Assembly (NCBI RefSeq): GCF_947499295.1
Contig: NZ_CANMNP010000016.1
Span: 62,001 to 126,000, forward strand
Origin: an uncultured Roseibium sp.
Lineage (GTDB): Bacteria; Pseudomonadota; Alphaproteobacteria; Rhizobiales; Stappiaceae
Direction of reading: 5' to 3'
DNA length: 64,000 nt
Shown here: one piece after another, positions 45,364 to 53,389 of the stretch
Numbering within the stretch: position 1 is the first letter of the stretch
Layout: every line of letters begins with the position of its first letter
Notes under the pieces: generated by a model
Told to the model about the DNA's origin: nothing
Databases searched by the model: none
What the model saw: the letters and a program-made list of their open reading frames with translations, nothing else
Program-made: the position numbers and the translations under genes

Positions 45364-45392
45364 AAAAAACGCCCCCGGCAATGCCGGGAGCG
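45364..45392 (-). terminator. Internal terminator/attenuator between binding protein and permeases
   Basis: On the minus strand CGCTCCCGGC, loop ATT, GCCGGGGGCG form a 10-bp stem followed by a T-run (complement of 45364-45369). It lies 18 nt after the stop of the binding-protein gene and before the permease gene. Partial termination here would give more binding protein than permease, as is common for importers. Confidence 0.85.
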
Positions 45393-45410
45393 CGCGTTGG
45401 CAATGGCCGA

Positions 45411-46994
45411 TCAGTTCTTGGTCACAAAGCGGAACTTGAACTGGTTGTCGGCCCGCTGAACCAGCTCGACATTATCAGCGACACCCCAAGCAAGGCCCTG
45501 CTGGTGAAGCGGAACGTAGTACGCATTGTCGTGGCTGATCTGATAGGCATTCTCGATCAGGCCATCTCGCTTTTCCGGATCGACTTCAACAAGGATTTCC
45601 TTGGTCAGGCTGTCGATTTTCTCGTCGCAGAAACCGCCGAGATTGAAAGGAGAACCGGTTCCGGCTTCGTCGCGGCAGTTCATCAGGTTGGACAGCACGT
45701 TCCAGCTGTCCAGGGAGCCGGGTGTCCAGCCCAGCAGATAGAACGACGTGTCGAAATTGCCTGATGCAAGAACCTTGGCAAAGTACTTTGCCTTCGGCTG
45801 TGCGTTCAGATCAACTTTCACGCCGATGCGCGCCAGCATGGCGGCCACTGCCTGACAAATTGCTTCATCGTTGACATAACGATCATTCGGACAATCCATG
45901 CCAACTGTAAAGCCGTCCGCATAGCCTGCCTCTGCAAGAAGAGCCTTTGCAGCATCCGGATCATAAGGATAGCGCTCGAATGCGCCCGCCTTCGAGAACA
46001 GGAACGGCGAAATCATGATCGCCGACGGTGTCGACAGATCCCGCATGACCTTCTTCTTGATGCCTTCAATATCGATCGCCTGATAGAAGGCCTTCCGTAC
46101 CTTGGCATCTTTGAACGGGTTCTTGCCCTTTACGTCCGAATAAAGCAGCTCGTCACGCATCTGATCCATACCGAGGAAGATCGTGCGCAATTCGGGACCG
46201 GTCAGTGCAACGGTCCCGGCGTTGTCGTTGATCCGTTTGATGTCCTGAACCGGGATCGGGTACACCATGTCCAACTCACCGGACAACAAGGCGGCAACCC
46301 GTGTTGCATCAGAAGAGATCGGCGTAAATTCAACCGTGTCGAGATTATGCGTTGGGGTATCCCACCAACCGTCGTTTTTCGCATAGACCGTTTTCACACC
46401 GGCTTCATGGCTGTCTACTTTGAACGGACCGGTGCCGTTGGCATTGAGAGCCGCGAAGTTTGCCGTGGAATCGGAAGCGGAGGTCACCTTGACCGCGTCG
46501 TTCTCGACCGTCCACTCCTTGTCCATGATGTAGAAAGTATCCCACTCATAATGCAGGATGGGATTTGGACCTGAGAGAACAAAATCGACGGTGTGGTCGT
46601 CGACAATCTCGACCTTTGCGTCGGCAGGTACACGGGTCGTCAGATCAGACCCCTCGGACTGAACGCGCTCGACCGAAAATGCCACATCTTCTGCAGTGAA
46701 GTCGTTGCCGTTGTGAAACTTCACGTCTTTGCGCAAATAGAAACGCCAACGGTTCGGTTCCACAATCTCCCATCGTTCTGCCAACGCTGGCTCGATAGCC
46801 AGATCTGAACCTCTGCGTGTCAAACCCTCATAGACATTGCCAAGCGACGACAATGTGAATGTCTCGTTCAAAGTATAAGGATCCAGGTTGTTCAAAGTGC
46901 CCTGAAACGCAAACTTGAGTGTTTCAGCCTGCACGGCCGAACCTGCTCCTGCCGTCAGCAATGCTGCGGCGGCCACGATTGATTTGGTTTTCAT
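45411..46994 (-). CDS. Peptide ABC importer substrate-binding protein (SBP family 5)
   Basis: A 527-residue periplasmic binding protein of the DppA/OppA type. A Sec signal (KSIVAAAALLTAGAGSAVQA, cleavage near residue 23) precedes the mature chain. Family segments are NVYEGLTRRGSDLAIEPALAERWEIVEPNRWRFYLRKDVKFHNGNDFTAEDV, KVRKAFYQAIDIEGI and LLAEAGY. It delivers di- or oligopeptides, or another family-5 ligand, to the permeases encoded next. It sits 132 nt after an ArgE-type deacylase gene, hinting at N-acylated amino acids or peptides as substrate. Confidence 0.96.
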   Translation of the reverse strand: MKTKSIVAAAALLTAGAGSAVQAETLKFAFQGTLNNLDPYTLNETFTLSSLGNVYEGLTRRGSDLAIEPALAERWEIVEPNRWRFYLRKDVKFHNGNDFTAEDVAFSVERVQSEGSDLTTRVPADAKVEIVDDHTVDFVLSGPNPILHYEWDTFYIMDKEWTVENDAVKVTSASDSTANFAALNANGTGPFKVDSHEAGVKTVYAKNDGWWDTPTHNLDTVEFTPISSDATRVAALLSGELDMVYPIPVQDIKRINDNAGTVALTGPELRTIFLGMDQMRDELLYSDVKGKNPFKDAKVRKAFYQAIDIEGIKKKVMRDLSTPSAIMISPFLFSKAGAFERYPYDPDAAKALLAEAGYADGFTVGMDCPNDRYVNDEAICQAVAAMLARIGVKVDLNAQPKAKYFAKVLASGNFDTSFYLLGWTPGSLDSWNVLSNLMNCRDEAGTGSPFNLGGFCDEKIDSLTKEILVEVDPEKRDGLIENAYQISHDNAYYVPLHQQGLAWGVADNVELVQRADNQFKFRFVTKN

Positions 46995-47126
46995 TTTCCC
47001 CTCTTTTTCTTCCGAAAGCCGGAAATCACAGATGCGCGGCTACTGGTTTCAGTATTGTCCGCACGCCTGAATTGATCGAACTATGACACTGTAACTGTCT
47101 GTGTTCAAACCCGTTTGGGCAGGAAT

Positions 47127-48284
47127 TTAGTTCAACTCTCCCACCAGCCTGTCCAGAAAGGCCGAACATCGATCGAGTTCGGCCAGCTCAATATACTCGT
47201 CGGCCTGATGCGCCTGGTCGATCGACCCCGGGCCACAGACCACTGTTGACAGTCCATGTTCCTGAAAAATACCACCCTCCGTGGCATAGACCACGACATG
47301 CCGGGCGTTGTCGCCAGTCAGCCGCCGCACTGTCCGTTCCGCCAAACCGTCGTCCTCCTCGGTCAGCCCCGGAACATTGGCGATCAGCTCGATATTGATC
47401 CGGCAATTTTCTGAAACGGCCTGCATACCCGGCAGGACATCAGTCTCGATAAAGCCGCGATAAGCATTCAACCAGTTTTCAGCTTGGTCCCCTGGAAGCA
47501 GGCGGATGTCGGTCACAAACTCGCAGCGTTCCGCGGTAATATTGTGTGCTTCTCCGCCAGCAATCTGTCCACTGTGCAGCGTTGTGTAAGGAGGCTCAAA
47601 GGGACATTCGGGATCGGCCGCAGCCTTGTTTTCAGCCGTCTTGGCATCCATCCAGGAGATCAGCCGAGCTGCCGCGGAAATTGCCGATACGCCGCGATGA
47701 AGCTGGCTGGAATGAACCGGATGCCCTTGAATACTGGTTTTGAAAACCACAATCCCCTTGTGACCTGTGACGACTTTCATATTTGTCGGCTCGCCAACGA
47801 CAACGAGATTGGGCCGCGGTCCCCTGGACAAAATATCCTGAATAAGAGGCGGTGCACCGAGGCAACCAACTTCCTCATCATACGAAAGCGCAATGTGTAT
47901 AGGACTTTTGAGATCCGACGCCAGGAAGTCCGGCACCTTTGCAAGAACAGTCGCGGCAAAACCCTTCATGTCAGCTGAGCCCCGGCCAAAAAGCCGATCA
48001 CCATCCACCCAGGCCGCAAAAGGATCCTGCGACCAGGTCTGACCTTGCACCGGCACCACATCCGTATGGGCGGACAGAACGACACCGCCGTCCCGCTCGG
48101 GACCTATGGTGGCATGGAGGGCTGCCTTTTGACCGGTGTCATCCGGCACCCGTGTCGACGAAACCCCATGGCTTGCCAGATAGTCTTCGACAAAGGCAAT
48201 CAAACCAAGATTGCTTTGATCGGATACGGTGTTAAAGGAGATCAGCTTCTCCAGCATCTCCCGCGGCGTATAGATACGGCTCAC
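47127..48284 (-). CDS. argE: ArgE/M20-family deacylase (acetylornithine deacetylase-like)
   Basis: A 385-residue M20 metallohydrolase of the ArgE branch. Zinc-site motifs are SAHTDVVPV, GRGSADMKG, SYDEEVGCLGA and GEPTNMKVV, with the late His in SIDQAHQADEYIELAEL. ArgE removes the acetyl group of N-acetylornithine, but paralogues next to peptide importers act on other N-acyl amino acids or peptides. The gene starts 18 nt after the adenylate cyclase stop and precedes the importer genes on the same strand, so the catabolic role is the more likely one here. The gene symbol reflects the family. Confidence 0.87.
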   Translation of the reverse strand: MSRIYTPREMLEKLISFNTVSDQSNLGLIAFVEDYLASHGVSSTRVPDDTGQKAALHATIGPERDGGVVLSAHTDVVPVQGQTWSQDPFAAWVDGDRLFGRGSADMKGFAATVLAKVPDFLASDLKSPIHIALSYDEEVGCLGAPPLIQDILSRGPRPNLVVVGEPTNMKVVTGHKGIVVFKTSIQGHPVHSSQLHRGVSAISAAARLISWMDAKTAENKAAADPECPFEPPYTTLHSGQIAGGEAHNITAERCEFVTDIRLLPGDQAENWLNAYRGFIETDVLPGMQAVSENCRINIELIANVPGLTEEDDGLAERTVRRLTGDNARHVVVYATEGGIFQEHGLSTVVCGPGSIDQAHQADEYIELAELDRCSAFLDRLVGELN

Positions 48285-48302
48285 GTAACCTCCGGTTTGT
48301 CG

Positions 48303-50027
48303 TCAGGCATCGGCGGGAGCATCCCCCGGCAATCTGAGTCCATCTAAACTTTTCATAGCAAAGATCTGCAAGGGAATTTCCTTGCCTCTGAGCTTGATTT
48401 CCGCTGTTTCTGCACCGGTAATGCTAGCTTCCGCAGCGTCGACGACAGCTTTCGAGACAGCCAGAAAACTGCCATGGTCCTTGTTTGCGGTCTCCAGGCG
48501 GCTTGCTGTGTTCACAACGTCACCAAGCGCGGTAAGGCCGCCGGCTGAACCGGCCGAACCGATGCGCCCCAAAATAGCCGGTCCGAGATGAAGTCCGATG
48601 CCAAGCCTGATCGGGTCATGAAACTGCGGCCCCTTTTCGGTGTCCAGCGATTGCATCACCGCTTCTATGCGCCTTGCTGCCCGCAGCGCCTGGCAGGCGC
48701 CCGTTTGCGGTCCGGTGTCCATTCCGAAAATCGCCATGATGCCATCGCCAATAAACTTGTCGACATAACCGCCTTCCGCACGGATGGCTGCAGACGCCTG
48801 ATCGAGGTACTCGTTCAGAAGATGCACAACATCATATGCCAATTGGGATTCGGTAATGCCGGTGAAGTTGCGCAAGTCCACAAACATGACCGCGACTTCC
48901 TGTTCAACGCCCCAGTAGTAAGCATCCTGAAGGTTTTCGCCGCTTGTGCCTTGGGCTTTGACAGGAACCAGGGGCTGCACCGAAATATTTTTCTGTGGCC
49001 GGACCTGGCATGCCAGCCTTACATCCTCGTTTGCGCCAATCCTTGCCAGAACGGACGCCTCGGCATCGCTCGGCTGGCCAAGGGCTGATGCCCCCTCCAG
49101 CACCTTGACCCGGCAGGTGGAACAGCGCGCCCGTCCTCCGCAGACCGAGGCAATCGGAATATCATTCATGCGGCTGATTTCGAGGAGCGTCGCACCCGGC
49201 TGCGCCTTGATGGAGAGTCCACCGGGATAGTCGATCGAGAGGTTTCGCGCCCTCAAGCTGAGAAGATAGCGGATCAGGATCGCCAGCAGACTGACGGCAA
49301 TCAGTCCAAAGACGATTGAGCGAAGTTGCACAATCGCCTCTCGGGCCCAGAGCTGCTGCTCTTCGGTGATCTTGACCGCGATGTCCTGGGTCAGGGCCAG
49401 CCGACGCGCTGCTTCAATCCATCCCCAGATCGAGGCAACCGGCAAAGCAACTGCAAAAACGGCAAATGCGGGCATCACACGAGAATAAAACGGATAAAGC
49501 CTCAGCCAGAAATGCAATCCCAGCATTGAGTGGATCCAGACAATCAGCAACAGGATTGACTGCCCGAGAGCGTGATTGGGCCAAAGCAAGGTGAGCATTT
49601 GCGAATAGGTCGGAGAAAAGTCAAATGCGTTCGCAAGGCCCATGGTTGTCGTGATGTGCGGTATCAGCAGCCAGGGGATGTAAAGACCGAGTGTGAGCTG
49701 CACGAACTCCCAGCGCGACATCTTCAACGTCCGCCTTTTGCTCGTCCGCCACAAGGCAAGACCGACATGGGTAAGCGCGGCGACGCTGAGTACACTTTCG
49801 CCAAGCACGCTGCGCCAGACCCAATAGTGCCAGAAAGACGCCTTGTTCATCACATCAAATGAGATAATGCCGAGGGCATGATTGATGAAATGGCTCAAGC
49901 AAAAGGCGAAAAGGATCAAACCGCTCCACAGCTGCAAGCGTTGTGGCCAGGTACCCGATCCCGGGGTTGCCGCATCTTTGGGTGTTTGCGAGTTTTCGGA
50001 AACAGATGTTGTTCCGGGAACGGTCAT
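48303..50027 (-). CDS. Class III adenylate cyclase with heme-type membrane anchor and [2Fe-2S] domain (CyaC-like)
   Basis: A 574-residue redox-type cyclase making cAMP. Residues ~31-255 hold about six helices with histidines placed as in diheme-B anchors (H46, H50, H87, H124, H166, H172; e.g. FCLSHFINHALG, LIVWIHSMLGLHFW). A ferredoxin domain (~265-355) follows, with C296, C302, C305 and C340 (CX5CX2CX34C). The cyclase domain has metal-binding Asp384 (FVDLRNFTG) and Asp428 (KFIGDGIMAIFG), plus Lys424, Asp503, Asn507 and Arg510, consistent with ATP as substrate. ATG 50027 is preferred over the TTG at 50081, though its ribosome site is distant. Sinorhizobium CyaC has a quinone-responsive diheme anchor; the added [2Fe-2S] domain suggests dual redox input. 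It is followed after 18 nt by argE. Confidence 0.88.
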   Translation of the reverse strand: MTVPGTTSVSENSQTPKDAATPGSGTWPQRLQLWSGLILFAFCLSHFINHALGIISFDVMNKASFWHYWVWRSVLGESVLSVAALTHVGLALWRTSKRRTLKMSRWEFVQLTLGLYIPWLLIPHITTTMGLANAFDFSPTYSQMLTLLWPNHALGQSILLLIVWIHSMLGLHFWLRLYPFYSRVMPAFAVFAVALPVASIWGWIEAARRLALTQDIAVKITEEQQLWAREAIVQLRSIVFGLIAVSLLAILIRYLLSLRARNLSIDYPGGLSIKAQPGATLLEISRMNDIPIASVCGGRARCSTCRVKVLEGASALGQPSDAEASVLARIGANEDVRLACQVRPQKNISVQPLVPVKAQGTSGENLQDAYYWGVEQEVAVMFVDLRNFTGITESQLAYDVVHLLNEYLDQASAAIRAEGGYVDKFIGDGIMAIFGMDTGPQTGACQALRAARRIEAVMQSLDTEKGPQFHDPIRLGIGLHLGPAILGRIGSAGSAGGLTALGDVVNTASRLETANKDHGSFLAVSKAVVDAAEASITGAETAEIKLRGKEIPLQIFAMKSLDGLRLPGDAPADA

Positions 50028-50238
50028 CGTGCCGTAACGTCCTCTCCGCTTGATAGTCTCGATCCAAAAAGGCGCAGGCAAAGCGCCTGAATGCTTCGCG
50101 TCTAAAGATCAGTGACCTGAGAGCCAGGTTCGGTCAAGCCGGATAGTGGAAAGATTTCAGCAACAAACGTTGCCCACTTGAAACGTGCTTCTTTACCGGC
50201 AAGTGTCCTGCATAGCGAATATACAGGGACACCTTTTC

Positions 50239-50598
50239 ATGAAGCTGTACGGAATCAAGAACTGCGATACGGTCAAAAAAGCGCGGAAATTTCTGGAAGA
50301 AGCCGGAGTTTCCTATGATTTCCACGACTACAAGAAAGACGGTGTGGATGCGGACAAACTTGCCCGATTCGTCGGTGAGTTTGGCTGGGACACCATCTTG
50401 AACAAGCGTGGAACCACTTGGCGCCGTCTCGATGAGGCAACCCAGGAAGGCGTGACAGACGCCAAAAGCGCGCTCGATGTCATGATCGAGCACCCGTCGG
50501 TCATCAAACGCCCGATTGTTGAAGGCGAGGCGAAGAACTTTGTCGGATTTGACCCCGTAGCCTGGGAAATGGCCCTTGAGCTCGGCGAACTGAAATAG
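50239..50598 (+). CDS. ArsC/Spx-family reductase (YffB-like)
   Basis: A 119-residue protein with the arsenate-reductase-like thioredoxin fold of the YffB group. It opens KLYGIKNCDTVKKARKFLEEAGV, where the single Cys in NCDTVKKA marks the family. It continues with YDFHDYKKDG and ends with SVIKRPIVEG...FVGFDP, the usual glutathione-site arginine region. True arsenate reduction is not established for this group. ATG 50239 begins the conserved strand; the open frame extends 18 codons upstream without support. It is convergent with the M15-type lipoprotein gene. Confidence 0.9.
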   Translation: MKLYGIKNCDTVKKARKFLEEAGVSYDFHDYKKDGVDADKLARFVGEFGWDTILNKRGTTWRRLDEATQEGVTDAKSALDVMIEHPSVIKRPIVEGEAKNFVGFDPVAWEMALELGELK

Positions 50599-50607
50599 CT
50601 GCCAAGG

Positions 50608-51024
50608 TTACCAGGTGCGGCGTGGACCGGTGTCGATGTGATAGTGACCGGAAGAATAGTGCTTGTAGCCGCCGACTTCCCTTTGCGATTTCAGGAATGC
50701 AATAACCGAGGACGGGCTTCCGGCCACTGAAAAATCTACGGCCTGACAATTCAGGTGATAGGAATCCTTCGCACCGCCCTTCCACCAGTTTTCCAGCCAC
50801 CACCGCTTGGTGGAATGTACCGTGACCTTGCCATACCGCTTGGCAACGCGGTTCAGCACCTTTTTGAGCTTGCGCGGAACGCACCACGCAGTGTCGTCAT
50901 AGTTGATCGAATTGTGGGAGGCCGTCATCCAGCCCATACCGGAGACACCGGCGACGGTGCCGCAACCTGCTAGAGCGGTGATCAATCCGAGGAAAACTGT
51001 CCAGGCTAAGAGGCGCTGACGCAT
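50608..51024 (-). CDS. M15-type (DD/LD-carboxypeptidase-like) lipoprotein
   Basis: A ~138-residue protein with a lipoprotein signal: MRQRLLAWTVFLGLITALAGC, with the lipobox ALAGC and the acylated Cys at ~21. The rest resembles the peptidase M15 fold used by murein endopeptidases and carboxypeptidases, with SYHLNCQAVDFSV (His and Asp ligands) and HYHIDTG near the end (second His). It probably acts on peptidoglycan peptides at the envelope. ATG 51024 starts the signal directly; the frame open to 51126 is longer without support. Confidence 0.82.
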   Translation of the reverse strand: MRQRLLAWTVFLGLITALAGCGTVAGVSGMGWMTASHNSINYDDTAWCVPRKLKKVLNRVAKRYGKVTVHSTKRWWLENWWKGGAKDSYHLNCQAVDFSVAGSPSSVIAFLKSQREVGGYKHYSSGHYHIDTGPRRTW

Positions 51025-51126
51025 AACTGGCGGGCCCTGTCGATTGTCGGTTGTAATACACTCCCCCGCGCCAAGTTCCCGGAATTTGATTAAAATTTGA
51101 ATGAAAAACGTGGTTAACGCGGGCAA

Positions 51127-51140
51127 GAAACAAATGTTTC
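51127..51140. promoter_or_regulatory. Palindrome upstream of the aminotransferase gene
   Basis: GAAACA-AA-TGTTTC is a perfect inverted repeat in the 193-nt gap between the divergent lipoprotein and aminotransferase genes. Size and spacing would suit a dimeric repressor such as a GntR protein, but no regulator gene is adjacent. Confidence 0.25.
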
Positions 51141-51217
51141 AGCTTTAGGTCTTTTCTGATACAAATGTCACAGATGCGCCTATCATGCTTTCTGACCCAC
51201 CTTCCGGAATATGAATT

Positions 51218-52534
51218 ATGTCCCATGTTTTTCCCCGCCATACCAAAGCCGAGCCACCAGTCGCCACTCGAGGTGATGGGTGTTATATCATTGATAAAAA
51301 TGGGAAAAATTACTTTGATGGATCCGGAGGTGCGGCGGTTTCCTGCCTTGGTCACAGCGATCCGGACGTGACGCGGGCCATCAAGACGCAGGTCGATCAA
51401 ATAGCCTTCGCTCACACAGGCTTCTTCACATCCGAACCTGCAGAGGATCTCGCAAACCACCTGATTGACGCGGCTCCCGGAAGCCTCGACCGGGTATATT
51501 TCGTCTCTGGCGGATCTGAAGCGATGGAAGCCGCCTTGAAGTTAGCGCGGCAGTACTTTCTGGAAAAAGGCGAAACCTCCAGGCACCGCGTCATCGCACG
51601 TCGTCAAAGCTATCACGGCAACACTCTGGGCGCGCTCGCAACAGGAGGCAATCAGTGGCGGAGAGAGCCGTTTGCACTGCTGATGATCGAAACATCTCAT
51701 ATTTCGGCCTGTTACGAATACCGGGGGCGCCGCGACGACGAGACAGCATTTGACTATGGACAGCGCGTTGCCAATGAGCTGGAAACGGAGATCGAACGCC
51801 TTGGTCCAGAAAATGTCATGGCATTCGTTGCAGAACCGGTTGTTGGAGCGACTGCCGGTGCCGTGCCGCCCGTCGACGGATATTTCAAACGCATCCGCGA
51901 GATCTGTGACCAACACGGCGTTCTTCTGATCCTGGACGAAGTCATGTGCGGTATGGGCCGAACCGGAACGCTTTTCGCCTGCGAACAAGATGACGTGGCC
52001 CCTGACATTTTGTGCATAGCCAAGGGCCTTGGAGCCGGTTACCAGCCAATTGGAGCCATGCTCTGCACGCGTGCAATCTACGAAGCCATCCAGGACGGCA
52101 CTGGGTTCTTTCAGCACGGACACACCTATATCGGTCATCCAACAGCTTGCGCGGCGGCACTAGCCGTATTCAAGAAACTGCAAGGAGGTGTCGCCGATCG
52201 TGTCATGCCAATGGGCAGGAAGCTGGATGCCGCGCTCAAAGACGCCTTCGGCCAGCATCCCAACGTGGGTGATATTCGCGGCCGAGGTCTTTTCCGCGGA
52301 TTGGAAATCGTCGAGGATCGCGGCACCAAGGCCCCCTTTGCCCCGGCGCGAGGCATTAACAAGGCACTGAAAAAGGCCGCTTTCGAAGCCGGTCTCATTT
52401 GCTATCCAATGGGTGGAACCATTGACGGGGTTCAGGGCGATCACGTGCTTCTGGCGCCTCCTTTCATCATGGATGATGCTCAGGTGGACGAAGTCACCGG
52501 CAAACTGAATCAGGCGTTCAAAGCGGTCTTCTGA
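51218..52534 (+). CDS. Class III PLP-dependent aminotransferase
   Basis: A 438-residue omega-type aminotransferase. Typical class III features are YFDGSGGAAVSCLGHSDPDV, YFVSGGSEAMEAALKLARQY, the RRQSYHGNTLGALA segment, FVAEPVVGATAGAVPP and LILDEVMCGMGRTG. The PLP lysine is in DILCIAKGLGAGYQPIGA. Such enzymes move amino groups from omega-amino acids or diamines to a keto acid. The stop is 3 nt before a BKACE gene, so the two work as one unit; the pair suggests catabolism of an amino acid through a beta-keto acid. The true substrate is unknown. Confidence 0.93.
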   Translation: MSHVFPRHTKAEPPVATRGDGCYIIDKNGKNYFDGSGGAAVSCLGHSDPDVTRAIKTQVDQIAFAHTGFFTSEPAEDLANHLIDAAPGSLDRVYFVSGGSEAMEAALKLARQYFLEKGETSRHRVIARRQSYHGNTLGALATGGNQWRREPFALLMIETSHISACYEYRGRRDDETAFDYGQRVANELETEIERLGPENVMAFVAEPVVGATAGAVPPVDGYFKRIREICDQHGVLLILDEVMCGMGRTGTLFACEQDDVAPDILCIAKGLGAGYQPIGAMLCTRAIYEAIQDGTGFFQHGHTYIGHPTACAAALAVFKKLQGGVADRVMPMGRKLDAALKDAFGQHPNVGDIRGRGLFRGLEIVEDRGTKAPFAPARGINKALKKAAFEAGLICYPMGGTIDGVQGDHVLLAPPFIMDDAQVDEVTGKLNQAFKAVF

Positions 52535-52537
52535 AAA

Positions 52538-53389
52538 ATGGTCATGGAAGGTTCTCACACTGCGCTGCCGATGATCATGGCGGCGCCAAATGGTGCTCGC
52601 CGTACAAAAAGGGATCATCCGGCTTTGCCGGTAACAATTGCGGAAACCGTTGCAGCAGCCAAAAGCTGCTTTGAGGAAGGTGCCGGTGCAATTCACGCCC
52701 ATGTCCGCGGACCGGACGGGACCCATGTTCTGGATGCCGGGCTCTACCGCGAGCTCTTCGCTGAAATGCGCATCGCTGTCCCAAAGATGCAGGTGCAAGT
52801 CACGACAGAGGCGGCAGGGATCTATGACAACAAGGCCCAGCGCCAACTTGTTGATGACCTCAGGCCAAACTGGGTTTCGATCGCAGTGACGGAAATGGTC
52901 CCGCAAGAAGCCGATGCAGAGGTGCGTGCCTTCTATGAGCGAGCGCGTGGTAACGGCATAACCATCCAGCACATCCTTTACCGCACCGAAGACATGGTGC
53001 GGTTTTTCGAACTCGTAACTGACGGCGTCATTCCGGGTGAACAGCACCAGTTGCTGTTTGTTCTTGGCCGATATGCCGGCAATCAGGAAAGTGACCCATC
53101 AGATTTGGAACCTTACCTGAAAACGTTTGAAACGCACCCGGAGGGTCTGGAACTCGATTGGGCCGTATGTGCCTTTGGCCATAAGGAAACCGATTGTCTG
53201 GTCTCGGCAATCAGGAATGGTGGTAAGGCACGTATCGGACTTGAGAACGGACTTTGGAACCGCGACGGCCGCCTAGCTGCTGACAATGCGGATCGGGTTC
53301 GCGATCTCTTAAACGCTCTTGAGAATGAGCGCTGGTTCGAGCCGGAAAAACTCCGGCCCGAACTGACGAGACCTGAAGCTATCAGGTGA
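52538..53389 (+). CDS. Beta-keto acid cleavage enzyme (BKACE, DUF849)
   Basis: A 283-residue TIM-barrel enzyme of the BKACE family, named after 3-keto-5-aminohexanoate cleavage enzyme Kce. It condenses a beta-keto acid with acetyl-CoA to give acetoacetate and a new CoA ester. The zinc ligands are visible: AIHAHVRGPDG (two His near residues 53-55) and GLENGLW (Glu). The N-terminus MIMAAPNGARRTKRDHPALPVT is family-typical. It starts 3 nt after the aminotransferase, and its last 8 nt overlap the 3' end of convergent maeB. The substrate is probably the keto product of the aminotransferase. Confidence 0.92.
   Translation: MVMEGSHTALPMIMAAPNGARRTKRDHPALPVTIAETVAAAKSCFEEGAGAIHAHVRGPDGTHVLDAGLYRELFAEMRIAVPKMQVQVTTEAAGIYDNKAQRQLVDDLRPNWVSIAVTEMVPQEADAEVRAFYERARGNGITIQHILYRTEDMVRFFELVTDGVIPGEQHQLLFVLGRYAGNQESDPSDLEPYLKTFETHPEGLELDWAVCAFGHKETDCLVSAIRNGGKARIGLENGLWNRDGRLAADNADRVRDLLNALENERWFEPEKLRPELTRPEAIR

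Noticed and set aside
52160..53047. 295-codon minus-strand frame across the aminotransferase-BKACE junction
   Set aside because: Opposite two well-supported genes and lacking any domain pattern.
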